Below are positions 50,630 through 62,800 of a DNA stretch of 64,000 nt, piece after piece. The position numbers and the translations under genes are program-made. The stretch's first letter is position 1. The number at the start of each line of letters is the position of its first letter. The notes beneath the pieces are model-generated. The model was not told the origin of the DNA. It saw only the letters and a list, made by a program, of their open reading frames with translations, and did no database searches. The DNA lies in assembly GCF_031755915.1 (NCBI RefSeq), contig NC_083387.1, forward strand, positions 17,443,001 to 17,507,000, written 5' to 3'. This DNA is from Ziziphus jujuba. Its lineage: Eukaryota > Streptophyta > Magnoliopsida > Rosales > Rhamnaceae.

Positions 50630-53410
50630 TATCAGGACCCATCCAAAATTCCTCACCGGAACCCTAAACAAGCCCTGATCCCAGGGAAACCCTACCGGAC
50701 TCTTCAATGGAAAATCCGGCAGAACCTCCCCTAAGGGTTGGACTTACCATAAATTTCCTGCACTGAAAACACACTTCTATAAACATCCCCTTATTCCTCC
50801 CACGTTACTACAATATAATTCCACAAATTTACAGCACTACAAATGAATAACAGCAATCCAGTGCATAATTAACAACTAAATGTACAATATAGTATACAGA
50901 GCGTTATACAAATAAATGTGGAATTAATACAATGTCAGATAAGGAAACAATACAAGATGGAGAGGAAAAAGGGAGGAAATACTTCTTGGACTTTCGGTAA
51001 TGAACTGAGATGTCGGGCTCGTCCCGAACGATCAACGTCTCCCAACCTGGACCTAGGGGAACGGAATTTAAAAACGTGAGATGCTAATCATCTCAGTGAG
51101 TGACCCTATCTACTGTATACTTTTTAATATTAATAATATAACAATAAAAGGAATTTAATTACTCAATACCAAACAATTAAATAATAATCATTTGGAAGTA
51201 ATATTTTCTCTCAAAACCCTCACTATTCACTCCGTTGGAAATGTTCCCCTTTTAAAACATTTTCACAAAACCCGATTGTTCGCATTTCTCGAAAACCAAG
51301 GAATCAATTAATCTAATAAATAATAATTAGATAATCCCAATATAAATAAAATGTAATAAAACATAATAAATAATTTTTGAACACTTTGGGGTTTTGTAAT
51401 TTCTATCCGAAAATTTATACTTGACGCACCACACCATATACCAGTGATGCCCTCCGATACCTAGCGTCCTGAGCACCGACTGGCGGGGAGGTTAAAGAGA
51501 GAAACTTGCATACGGTACTTCGGCGTCCCGACAGTACCGCTGCTGAAACCGTCATCCCGGCCACGGAGGGGGGCGGCTATGGCCAATATCAAACTTGCCT
51601 GCCCTCGATCCAATGGCAACTCACGGGAGACATAATAACTTGCGCGCTAATCCACATATACAACCAGAACACCAATACTGTATGAGTGTGTCTAAAACCA
51701 ATTATTTAATTAATTATTACCGTACCGATTTTCCAAAAATCACCGTGGGAATTATACCAATTTTCAAACTCACCATCCCACATTTTCCTTTAACATTTCC
51801 TGTACGAAACCATCGATCACAATATACAAATAATTTTTCTCGTAACGCGAGGTTCAACAAATAATATTCCACGGGCATAATTATCAAATTTAAAACCACC
51901 AATTTAAACAAATAATTTCCTTAAAATATTTAAACCAATTATGCCCAAAAATAATATTAAAATCCAGATACGATTTATTACTGAAAATACCTTGCTCATG
52001 CGTAATAAATAAATTAATTCACAATAAAATAATAATCGGGAATTTCTTAACAATCCAAAATTTGGTTTAGCATCAATGGGTGTATATATATAAAATAATA
52101 CCTTTTTCCCAATTATATTAAATTCTAGATATCAAATTAACACAACATAATATAATTAAATGCCCAAACTAGTTTTCAAGGTGGGTCACTCACCTGGAAC
52201 ACGCAATTAATCTAAGATCCTCCATGGGATCAATTCCACGATGCACACGTGCTCCTAGAACAACAATTCACACACAGTCAAATAAAATAATATTTTATTC
52301 GGGTAAATAATACCCGGTACTCGGGGGGTCTAACACAAACGTTAACCAAAATTGACAAATTATTTGTTTATGGAAAGTTTGTGAGATGAGGATCACATTA
52401 CCGACCTCCATTGAGCTCAATTCAACCGGCGGTGGCCGGAATTTGGCCGGAAAGCTTCGGCCGAGTTTAAACCTTAGGGATCTCTCAAACGGTGGGGATT
52501 TTGGGCAATCTAACTCAGGAAATGGACTCAGTGGGGTCGAAAATGGTGGGATAGAGGTATGGGTCGAGCTGGGCAATCAACCCGCTGCCGCCAACTTCAC
52601 CGGCTGGGAGCGTCCGGCGGCGTCCGGCTGGGAAACTTGGAGGTCAGGGTTGCCGGGAACTGGGCTTCACTGGTGGCCGGCGCGTGTGGTCGGAAACGAA
52701 GAAACAGCGAGGGCCCGAGAGGAAGAAGGAAAGGAAAGGAAGAAGAAGGAGGCTTCGGGTGGGGCTGGGTGGTTTCTCATGTGGGAGAAAAGAAAAAAAA
52801 GGAAAAAAGAAAAGAAAAAGAAATAAAAAGAAAATAAATTAAAAATAATTAAATAATATTAAAAATAATATTATTATATAAAATAACAGTAATAAAATAA
52901 TATGGTATTAAGCATGGTTGACATGTGGCATCTCAACATGGTGACACATGGTCACATTTATTAAGTCACACGTGGCACATTGTTACACATTTAAAAATAA
53001 TATTAAAATGATACAGTATTTGAAAAACTCTACAGGTTCATAACTTTCAAACCACATGTCTAAATCGGACGTACCGCTGATCTATGAACTCGTATCGACG
53101 AGTACTTCACAACCATGCATGAGTCAAAGCTCAACTTTGCATGAATAAAAAGTCCACTCGGGCATCCCTTGGACAGTTTGGATCTCAACTTGTTTTGCTC
53201 ATATCTTTCAAACTGTAGCTCCGTTTTCGACGTGCTACTAGTCTACGAACTCGTGCCAATGTGTACTTCGTAATAGTACCTCAGTCAACCTAGAATTCCA
53301 TCCAAATCAAAAAGTCAACTTTTGACCCCTTCGGTCAACGGTCAACGGTCAACGGTCAGCCTCGGTCAAAATTGGAAAATTTACATTGTACTATGGGACG
53401 GAGTGTTACA
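50630..53410. mobile_element. Solo LTR, 2.78 kb, with GTTAC target duplication
   Basis: Block X is interrupted exactly here: unit 1 reads continuously from TTTTGTTAC to CAGTGTTC at the matching point. The insert begins TATCAGGACCC (probably once TGTCAGG) and ends GTGTTACA, and is flanked by GTTAC (50625-50629, 53411-53415). There are no retrotransposon protein motifs, so it fits a solo LTR of a large-LTR family. GC-rich ORFs at 52295-52837 are internal to it and not credible genes. GGTCAAC repeats lie at 53332-53358. Confidence 0.8.
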
Positions 53411-53415
53411 GTTAC

Positions 53416-53792
53416 CAGTGTTCTATGTAGTTTATATATTTTTGCAATTTATCCATGTAGTATTAAATTGACAGCAACATCCTTTATAAGATTTAGAACC
53501 GTGCATCGTGGTATAAAACTGTTACCCATTAACTTTTAACTTCTAAATTGTAATAATCAAAACAAAATTTTCATCTTTTCTATATCTTTGATTAGAGAAG
53601 GGGAATCCCTCACATACCGTGTAAACATGCATTTTTTTAACCTTTTGCGAACTTCAAAAGAATGCTAATGCTAATTCTATTTTAAAGAAGATAAAAATAT
53701 TAAAATGTTAATATAATAAAGGATATCGGTACCAAAATCCCAATCCTTTTATCGTTTTTATAAGAAAATTTAATTAAGCAAGAACTTCGCAA

Positions 53793-53828
<36 letters not shown>

Positions 53829-54616
53829 ATTTTCTTATATGTAGTTATGAAAAGCTGAATCAAAGTTTGAAAAAGAAAGAATATAAGATGAGTAGACATG
53901 TTTCATGAATTGCACACAAACATAACATCCTCATTTTTTCCACTTTATTGAGAAGTGAAGAACGGTATGACTAACTCAATAGAACCATATTATGTACATT
54001 TATTGGTCCAAGGTGGCAATGGCTGACGTTTGTGCCCCTTTTTTTTCTTTTTTTTATTTTACTTGGTCTCAAAAGAAAGGGTCATAATCCTCTTTTTAGT
54101 TTTTATTTTACTTGGTCCCAAAGAAAGGAGACTATAATAGTAATTTTATATGTTCCTGACCGCAAAAGTGGGCAAGATTGTTTGTTTATTTCCTTAGAGG
54201 AAAAGCGAAGGACCTTTTTGATCTGGTTACCCCTAATTCTCATAATCAATGTTAGACACGTGTACATTGTATACTTATGGGTTTAAAGAGTGAGACTGTT
54301 TAATTGCCAGAATTGTTCACCACCTCTATTTTGAAATTTCTTTTTTGGAATTAATTTCAAAATCCTCAACTTTTATTTATTTTTTATTTTTTTGCAAATT
54401 TAATTTTTCAACAGATTACAATATATTAAAACAAAAAATAAAAAAACAATTTTTTTTAAAAAAAAGTGTCAACGTAACAAATATTAGAAATTATGTAGCA
54501 TTATTACTAATTATTCAAGTAGAATAATAAAAGATAAGTTTATACAAACAATATGGTAAAAAAATTAAATGCATGAGAACACCCAGTAAAATTGGAAAAT
54601 TAGAAAAGATCCAAAA

Positions 54617-54647
<31 letters not shown>

Positions 54648-54820
54648 TCTAGAAATATGTCTTTTAAATTGAAAAAGAAAGAAAAATAAACTAATAAAGC
54701 CCATATATGATAAAAAGCCTAAAGAATTTAAAAACAACTATATACCTAATAAGTAGGTCCTAATAGTCCTAACAACGAACTTAACAACTAAAACTAAAAC
54801 AAATAAAACTAAAACAAATA
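53416..54820. other. Block X continued, unit 2
   Basis: Collinear with 39335-40710 of unit 1, with an expanded (AAT)n at 53794-53826 and (TA)n at 54627-54648. No gene. Confidence 0.7.
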
Positions 54821-54831
54821 ATCATGAGAAT

Positions 54832-55037
54832 AAACTTAGGAACACGGCGGCTGCAGCACCATGACATAAACCCGACAAAAGAGATGCTCGGAGGCCCTTA
54901 TGGCAATTTTCGACGACATCGGGGGGTTGGATATAAACTTAGGAACACGGCCGCAGCAGCACCATAACATAAACCCGACGAAAGAGATGTTCGGAGGCCC
55001 TTATGGCATTTTTGGACTATAGTGGCGGCTGCGATGG
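54832..55037 (-). repeat. 103-bp tandem duplication, unit 2
   Basis: AAACTTAGGAACACGGC starts at 54832 and 54935, the same period as in unit 1, so the tail duplication predates the array II duplication. Confidence 0.85.
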
Positions 55038-55379
55038 CTCCGGCGATGTTCCAATCATCCTTCACTCCGCGAGTCTGATCCAGGGTGCGTATGAAAGAAT
55101 CGGCCATATTGTCAAACCAGATGCATTTCACGGCATGTTTAGCCAAACTAGGTGCGCCCTTTCTCACGGCCTCAATGCCGCCACCGACGATCTTAGTAAC
55201 AGTATCGCCGGGGGTGTTGACCAAACCATGGTTGAAGAGCCCTCCGGAGACCACCGCCACTCCAAGCCCCAGCTATAGTAATATCGAGACGTGAAGTCTT
55301 TTGGGAGCTGCCAAACCCTAGTCTTCTTTTCCTTATTTTTTTGGGTATTATGCCCACCAACACCAGTCTGGCTCTTCAT
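54898..55379 (-). pseudogene. Tim17-like small membrane protein, frameshifted copy
   Basis: Starts at the ATG at 55379 with the same basic N-terminus (SQTGVGGHNTQKNKEKK). A single-base loss near 55270 (CAAGCCCCCAGC to CAAGCCCCAGC) shifts the frame after SRYYYSWG. The rest of the protein continues in another frame to the stop at 54898, with RGVKDDWNIAGAIAAA and the Gly-rich helices preserved. Apart from this break it is about as well kept as the unit 1 copy. A GTG at 55260 could in theory open the downstream part, but it lacks the N-terminus. Confidence 0.75.
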
Positions 55380-55456
55380 GCCCTGGTCTGGTCTCCTCTC
55401 TCTCTCTCTCTAGTCTCTTTGTTTTTGTACTGGAGTAGTCTCTCTTTTCTTTCTCT

Positions 55457-55464
55457 ATTTATAT
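55457..55464 (-). promoter_or_regulatory. TATA box of the Tim17-like copy, unit 2
   Basis: ATATAAAT on the minus strand, about 80 bp before the ATG; same position as in unit 1. Confidence 0.45.
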
Positions 55465-55559
55465 CAGCGAGACATGGAAATCAAAAAAGGCAGGCTGCTT
55501 CTTTTTTATCACAAATAGCTCACCTCAGATTCTTCTTTTCATCGAAAAAAGGAAATTAG

Positions 55560-55938
55560 GTCAGTGTTTCCTTTTTGTTTATTTTGCTCTTATAGATATT
55601 TTGGTTTTCATGAGTCCTTCTGCTTTCTATTATTATTATTATTTTGGATCCCTAAATTTCCTTTTTATCGCTAACTTGTTTTTTTTTTTTTTTTTTTTTT
55701 TTTGCATTTTGTTTCCTTAATTTTTTTGCCCCATACTTTTTAACATTCATAAGGCACATGCATTTATATATATATATATATATATATATAATAAACTAAT
55801 GGACGAACCATACTCGGGTCTGAGAGGCCAAGGCCCAGAGAAGTTGTGATTGTCCAAAAGCTGGTCGGGATTTTTTTTTTCTTCTTTTTTCTGGATCTTA
55901 TGTGCATGTTGCAACTGTTAGTGCTACCAAATATGAAT

Positions 55939-55969
<31 letters not shown>

Positions 55970-56130
55970 TTCCAGCACTATAAATCCATAATCTATATGT
56001 AATTATAGAATGTATTTAGAATATGATGTATTAATTTTTTAAACGCAGCTATTGATTTATCAGATCCTTTATTTCTACTTGCAAAATAAAACAAGCGAAT
56101 GATCGAAGTACCTAATAGATACATTGCTCT
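55560..56130. other. AT-rich intergenic, unit 2
   Basis: Collinear with 41450-42015 until about 56120, where the caulimovirid text begins. Poly-T at 55679-55703 and (TA)n at 55764-55790 and 55947-55968. Confidence 0.6.
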
Positions 56131-56260
56131 CTAACCTAATGAAATTTATCATCATAAAACTTGGTCTTTAGCTGTATTTAAAAGTGAATCACATGTTAAA
56201 ACAGTTGAACAAGTTTATACAATCAACAAAGATCATGAAACCTACCAACAATCATAGAGT
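56131..56260 (+). mobile_element. Caulimovirid fragment, displaced partial duplicate
   Basis: About 115-130 bp matching 56668-56785 with several changes (same GAAATTTATCATCATAAAA, ACAATCAACAAAGATCATGA). It sits about 540 bp upstream of the parent copy. Non-coding as it stands. Confidence 0.7.
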
Positions 56261-56494
56261 GTTATATCTGCTTAATCAATTCAATTTCTTGTTTACTTTC
56301 TTTACCTTTACTCCCTTCGATTTACTTTTGTTATATTGTTCCTTTCTAAACCTTGCTGAACAATAATCGTTCTGAGTGTGAACAATACGTCCCAGGAGAG
56401 GCATGAGAGGATGTCGGTCTGAGAGGTCTAGGAATAGGATGGAAAAATATCAGTAAAAGTAAATTTAAGTGTTTAAAGCTTTAGAAATTAAATT

Positions 56495-57800
56495 TTGAAA
56501 ATGGATAGATTATTTAGATCTGATTCTTCTATTAGTTCTAGATTAAGTACTAGTTCTAGATCATCACCTAATGGAAACCAAATACCAGACATAATCAACG
56601 AAGAACATTATAGTTTTTCTTCTAATGAATCAATCAATCCCGACTGGAATATTCCTCTAGTTTCATCTAGTGAAATTTATCATCATAAAATTTGGTCTTT
56701 ATCTTCATTTAAAAGTGAATCACATATTAAAACCGTTGAACAAGTTTATACAATCAACAAAGATCATGAAACCTGCCAACAATCAATTCAATCGCCCAAT
56801 AGTTTCAGATTTCATAGATCCCCAATTAAACACACTAAGTACACCCTTCAAACCCCATTGGAAACAATTAAATCATGAAATGATATCAGATAAAAATCAT
56901 GAAAAATTAATAAACTATAGACAGTCACACACTAAAGAACAAAAAGAACATATTTGGCAAAGCTGGAAACAGTTAATGTTACAGCTTAAATTTGATATAC
57001 AATTTTTTGATTTTCTCGAAAAATATTATTATCCATTAAAAGATCAAAAAACTTTAACAAAAGAAAAATGGATTAAATCGGATCAATCAATAGTTCTGTC
57101 TAGTCACCTTCCAGTTGAAAAAAATAATCATTTCCCATTTAAATAATCAAGTCATAGCCTCACCATTATAAACTTTCACTCATGAAAGCAAAGATTTAAT
57201 TATTGAAATTAGAGAAGTAATTGAACAAAATAATTACACAAATCAAAGTATTATTACAGTAGGCAAACAACTAGATAAAATAGAAACCAAAATTGATAAT
57301 TCCTCTAAAGAAGAAATTAAACCACAACCACTTATAAATTTGCAGATATTACAAGAATTCCAACCCTTCCAAATAAAACAAATCAACTCAGTCAACTCTT
57401 AAAAAAATTACAATTAAAAACATCAACTTCCAAAAATGAAGCCTCCTCTTCCAATCTCGCTACTATTAAAGATCAAAATTCATCTGAAACAAAATCGAAT
57501 CAATCTTAATTAGATAATCATCTTAATAGACTTAAAAATCAAAAACCTCGATTTAATACCTTTAAACAATGGAATAATAAACCCTTACCTCCAGAATTTC
57601 AAGAATCAAATCCTAAAAATCCATTCTCTGTCAGTTCTAATAAATTATGCAAATGGAATATAGATGGATTAAAAGAACAAGAAATATTAAACAAATTACA
57701 TCACATGTCCATGGTTGCTAATAGTTATTTCACTAATTAAAACCTTCCCCAACCTGAAATTGTTGAATTATTAGTTATAGGTTTTACTGGTACTTTATAT
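56495..57800 (+). mobile_element. Endogenous pararetrovirus (Caulimoviridae) remnant
   Basis: The plus-strand frames resemble the region between movement protein and coat protein in florendovirus- or petuvirus-like polyproteins. There is a Ser/Arg-rich stretch (56495-56600), then HWKQL...NHEK and HIWQSWKQLMLQLKF (about 56840-57010), and a coiled-coil-like part with TVGKQLDKIE (about 57255-57290). A coat-like start follows (CKWNIDGLKEQEILNKL, about 57650-57705), then a segment ending VIGFTGTL at about 57795, cut by a (TA)n run. It is broken by a frameshift near 56785, stops at about 57144, 57400 and 57738, and missing ends. No protease, RT or RNase H is present. It cannot encode a virus. The family-level assignment is moderately sure; the genus is inference. 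Confidence 0.65.
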
Positions 57801-57829
57801 ATATATATATTATGGCTATATATATTATA

Positions 57830-58725
57830 TATAAGGTTCCTTGTATGTAAAAAAAAAAAAAAAAGGTTCCTTTTATGTAAGAAAAAAAAAGAAAGAAAGA
57901 AAGAAAAAAATGAGAACTATTTTAAAAAAATTGAAAATTGTTTAGCCAAACATTTTTTCTGTTTTTTGGTTTTGAAAATTATTTTCAAGCATAAATGGTT
58001 AAACGCTTTTTATTTTCATTAAACAGCAGAAAACAGTTTTCCATTCTCTATTTTGAAAATAATATTTTAAAAACAAAAAACAGAAAACATGGCTAGACAC
58101 GCCTAGGCAACCTATTTTTAAAACAGTTTTCTATTTTATAAAAAAGAAATTTGTTTTCAAAATAAAATATTACCTGTTTGGCCATTAGCTTTCAAAAACA
58201 ATTCTAAAAAATAAAATTTGGAAAACAATAAAATGATGTTTTCACTTGTTTTGAAAATAATAAAACACATATTATCTTAATTTATTTTCTTCATCATTTT
58301 TCGTTAATATGCGTTTCTCTATCTTATAGAGAGAAAACATTACTTCAATTCTTTAGAATATTTTAGAGGGAGAAAGTTATAGAGAGAGAAAGGTAGAATA
58401 TTATGCCTTGATATATGTATTCAATTAAATTTTCCTATTCTCTTATTTTATCTTCCTTTTTAAATTTTTTTTTTCAAAAAGAACAACTTAAAAAAATAGC
58501 TATTCCTTTTTTTTTTTTTTCAATCCTTTGTAAGTTACATCAATTAGTTTTTTATTATTTTTTTATTTTCCTTTCCTTCGTTATATACCTACTAGTTTAT
58601 TATTTTATTTTTTATTTTTTTATCTTACTTCTTTTATGATTTTTTTGGGTCAAAGATTTCTTATATCAATTATTTATTTTGCTATTTTGTTCTTTTTCTT
58701 TATTTTTCCATTTTTTCCTTATCAA

Positions 58726-58783
<58 letters not shown>

Positions 58784-59878
58784 CTATTTTGTTCTTTTTT
58801 CTAATTTTCCATTTTTCCTTTATTCCATTATTTTTTTTCTTATTTTCCATTTCTATTAGATTTTTTTTTAATTTTAAAATTTTTACTTTTTCCTTTTCAT
58901 TGTTTTTCCGTTTTTCTATAAGTTAGTCCTTTTTTTTTTTTTCCTTATCTCCATTTTTTCCCCCTTATCTCCCATTCTATTTATGTTTTTCCTTTTTATT
59001 GTTTATTTTTGTTTTTATCTTTCCTCTACAACAATGTCAAAAAGATCTAAACATGTAGCTTGACTATGTTGGTAACATATAAAAGTTAGTAGTTTTATTA
59101 TTATGCTAGTATGAGATTTTATGGATGTTTATAGTTGGAAATATTATATTAGACTTGTAGAATTTAATTTTTTAATTAATACAAAATCCCAAGTCCTAAT
59201 AGTTATTTTATTTATGTATACACATAAATTTATTTGCTTGAAAATCAATAAGTTTTAAAAATTAATTAATGAAAAGATAATTGACTGATAATGTGGAACA
59301 ACTGTTAGTCATAAAAGAAGTGAAAAAAAAAGTTCCTTTTATGTAAAAAAAAAAAAAAAAGGGTAGAAAAAAATGAAAACTTTTTTAAAAAAAAAATTTG
59401 AAAATTATTTTCAAGTATTAATGGTCAAACGATCATTGTTTTCATTAAACAGCAGAAAATAATTTTTTATTCTCTATTTTAAAAGCAATGTATCGAAAAC
59501 AGAAAATAGAAAATATGACCAAGCAGGCTCTTGAATTCTCTCACTACCGGTTTTCTCCATTGTTCACCCTCTGGGTGTTTTTCTATATTTCCCATAATAT
59601 TTTACTTCAGCTTCTTATATGATTTGATTTCTCACATCTAAACCTGCAAGCTTTATTCTTATTTATTTCTAATGCATTTGCAAACTTTTTCTTGCTTATT
59701 GCCTTGCACACCATGGTTTTATTTATTTAATTCTTTTGATAATTTCACCCATGGTTAAAAACTTAAAAATATTACCTAGTCTTTGGGCATTTGGTGGCAT
59801 GACCTTCTTGAATAATGCATGTGGCAGCTTAATTTTCTAACTTTTTTGCCCCTTTCCTCTTATGGGATTTCAATGTTA
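57830..59878. repeat. Repeat block Y, copy 3, with flanking foldback repeats
   Basis: Matches 44632-46658 over its length. Direct repeats at about 57840-58110 and 59330-59525, core 58395-59335 with (CT)n at 58733-58780, and the same tail to the LINE junction. The ORF at 58636-58926 is pyrimidine-run text and not a gene. Confidence 0.75.
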
Positions 59879-62800
59879 CTTTCATAGCAGACGATTGACA
59901 AACCATCTTCTAAGGCCGACAACAGTGCACGATGAATTGCAGTGACTTTAGCTTCTTCAGGGGAGTCAATAAGTTCCCTGGTAACGTCGATTTTGACAAT
60001 ATTACCATCCTTATTTCTGGCCACCACCCCTAGACTAGCAAAACCATTTCCCATAGAAGCATCAGAATTAAGTTTGACGACACCAATCGGAGGAGGGGGC
60101 CAAAATCTTGGGGTGGTCAAGGAGGGGCTCGAGAAGGTGTTTTGCTCAATCATAGCACTGTGGAAATTGTTAAATCTACATAAATAGATTTGACTTCTAC
60201 ATCTAGCAAAGTCCTTTTCCCTTCAAACAAAAATCTATTCCGAAAATTCCGTAAAGCTTTAAGAACTAGCACTGCAAAAAGGAAAATTTTTTTACCATCA
60301 TCAGGGTGAATGGGCAGGTTCCCTCTAGGCTTAGCTAGCCAGTCGAAGTGAGCCTCTAAGCTTGTCAATTGGAAGCCTTCCCATCTGATGCTCCATGGGG
60401 TTCCTAGCTATAATGCTGTTGCAACAGAACACTGGAAAAACAAGTGTAATTCGTCCTCCTCGGACTCACAACCGTGAGGGCAATTAGAATTTTCGATCTC
60501 CCAATTCCATTTCAGTAGATTTGATCTAACTGGTAAGCTTCGAGAGGAAAGTTTCCACATGAAGAATTTGAGTATTTCATGGATTCCACTCTTCCATAGA
60601 TGGTGCCATCAATTCCCTTGCTGAGTTTCTTCTGGATGAAGAAACTTGTATACTGTCTTCACTTGGAAGTTGCTCGAAGAGCGTCCAAGCCATATTAGTT
60701 CTGAATATTACTCATTGTGTTACAATCGAAGAGGAGGTTTAACCATTGAACATTCCAGTTGCCATTCTCTAAATGCAGCAAGTCTACCATTCCAAAAGAA
60801 TGAAGATTTGCATTCGGGTTAAGGGTGGGCTTAAAGTTGGGATTGTTGGGGATCTAAGGATCCTCCCAAAAATTTATATTGTTTCCTTTACCAACCCAAA
60901 AAAAAATATCCTTAGCTAAGATGGGTCTAATACTCAATAATCCTTTCCACTGCCAAGAGAAAGTCTTTTTTCGAGTGCTTTTCATGGAAGAAGTGGAAGG
61001 GAAATACTTAGTTTTGAGAGATTTTACCCAAAGCTGATCCCGGACATTCTCCATGGACCATCCCAGCTTGCACAACAAGGCTAAATTGACTTCTTCCATC
61101 TTACGGATGCCTAGACCACCACTTAGCTTAGATTTACAAATCGTATTCCAAGCTATTGGGATGAAATTGTTAGGATTCTGTGCCTTGCCCCTCCAAAGGA
61201 AACTTCTTGCTAATTTATCAATGTCCCTGCACAAGGTTAGAAGGAGTTTGCATCTAGAAAGAGCATAAACAGGGGCAGTGGTGATCACCGACTTAACCAA
61301 AACGCATCTGCCTGATTGAGAAAGAAGGTTGGCTTTCCATCCTTACAGTTTTGATTCAACCCTTTTTTTCAAATCTTCATAATTCTTAGACTTGTTGATT
61401 CCCAGAGATAAAGGATTCCCTAGATACTTAGCATCCTTTGGCAACTCTTTAAGATTGAGAACACCTTTCACAACATCTTTGGTCGTCCCTACAACATTTC
61501 TAGAAAATTTTATTGATTGTCCTGTCCAACTGCGAAACTGATGCAGGCACTTAGACACTGCTAAGGCTTTGGTTTTGGTGGCTTTGTAGAGAATGAGTAA
61601 ATCATCCACAAAGAAAATGTGAGAAATAGAAGGGCCGCTTCCTCCCAATTTAAAACCATGAATTTCCCCTTGAGCTTGTTGAGCATTCGAGAGAGCAGCT
61701 CGATGAACAAGATGAATAAATAGGGGGAGATTGGGTCTCCTTGACGTAAATCTCATTCCATTTTGACTTAACCATAGATACTCCCATTTAATAAAATTGA
61801 GGCACTTTCTGTAAAGTAGAATTGACCCAATAGCCCCATTACTCTAGCGAGAACCTGAAACTGATAAGGATCTCATTGAAAGTCTCCCAATTGATGCGAT
61901 CATAAGCCTTATTCAGATCTACTTTTATTCCGAGGAGTCCATTAACACCTTTTTTCTTCTTCATGGAGTGAACAATCTCATTTATTAGGATTGATTTTTT
62001 GCCAATCCATCGTCGGGGGATAAAGGCTGTTTGATCAGGCAAAGCTAATTTGTGCAGCAGCAGTCGAATGCGGTTGGCAAGAAGCTTTGGTATCACCTTG
62101 TACACCGTGTTGCAGAGGCTAATTGGGAGAATGTGATTAAATTGAAAGATGGGATTGATCTTGGGGATAAGAGTTATAAGGGTCCAATTCAAAGCTGAGG
62201 GGACAATACCAGAGATAGATGCATTTTGTATTGTTCTAACCACATCAGTCCCCACAATATCCCAATAACGCTAAAAGAAGATCATTGGCATACCATCTGG
62301 ACCAGAGGTTTGCGTGGGGTTCATGCTCTTGATAACTGCAAGGATTTTGAGGTCTGAAGGTAGAGCAACTAAACTATTATTTCAAAACTTGAAATCGAGG
62401 GTTGGATAAACTCTTCTAAGCACGGATAGTGAACCACCCCTTCATCCTTGTAAAGTTTAGAGAACTTCTGCAATAGGTAGCCTCCCATGGCTTTTCTGTT
62501 GTCGAGCTAGGTACCTTCATCATTCTTCAAAGTCGCTATAAAGGTCCTTCGTCTATTCAACAAGGCAGAGGCATGAGAAAACTTAGAGTTTCTATCACCA
62601 GCTTTTAACCACAGCTCTCTTAATTTTTGTCGCCATAAAAGTTCCAGTCTCAATTGCCACTCAGAAAACTCCTTTTGAACTTCGGCTTCAAGAAGAAAGT
62701 TTGTTTCCAAAGGGTCCAAGCTCTGAAGGTAAGCTGAATGTTTCTCAAGGTCTTGAATTTTAAACCGGTAAAAACCAAAATTTTCCTTATTCCACACTTT

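Larger units (their letters stand above)
46659..59878. repeat. Tandem array II, unit 2
   Basis: Starts at the same internal LINE position as unit 1 (CTTTCATAG) and ends at the next occurrence at 59879. Contains LINE B, block X with the second Tim17-like copy, a caulimovirid fragment and block Y copy 3. A 2.78-kb solo LTR is private to this unit, and about 850 bp between LINE B and block X are missing relative to unit 1. Confidence 0.75.

Noticed and set aside
52386..52837. GC-rich ORFs of 92-146 codons
   Set aside because: They lie inside the solo LTR, end in poly-purine and show no recognisable domain or homologous frame.
56184..56366. 60-codon ORF read as a separate small gene
   Set aside because: Its first part is the displaced copy of caulimovirid sequence in a non-native frame; the rest is AT-rich.
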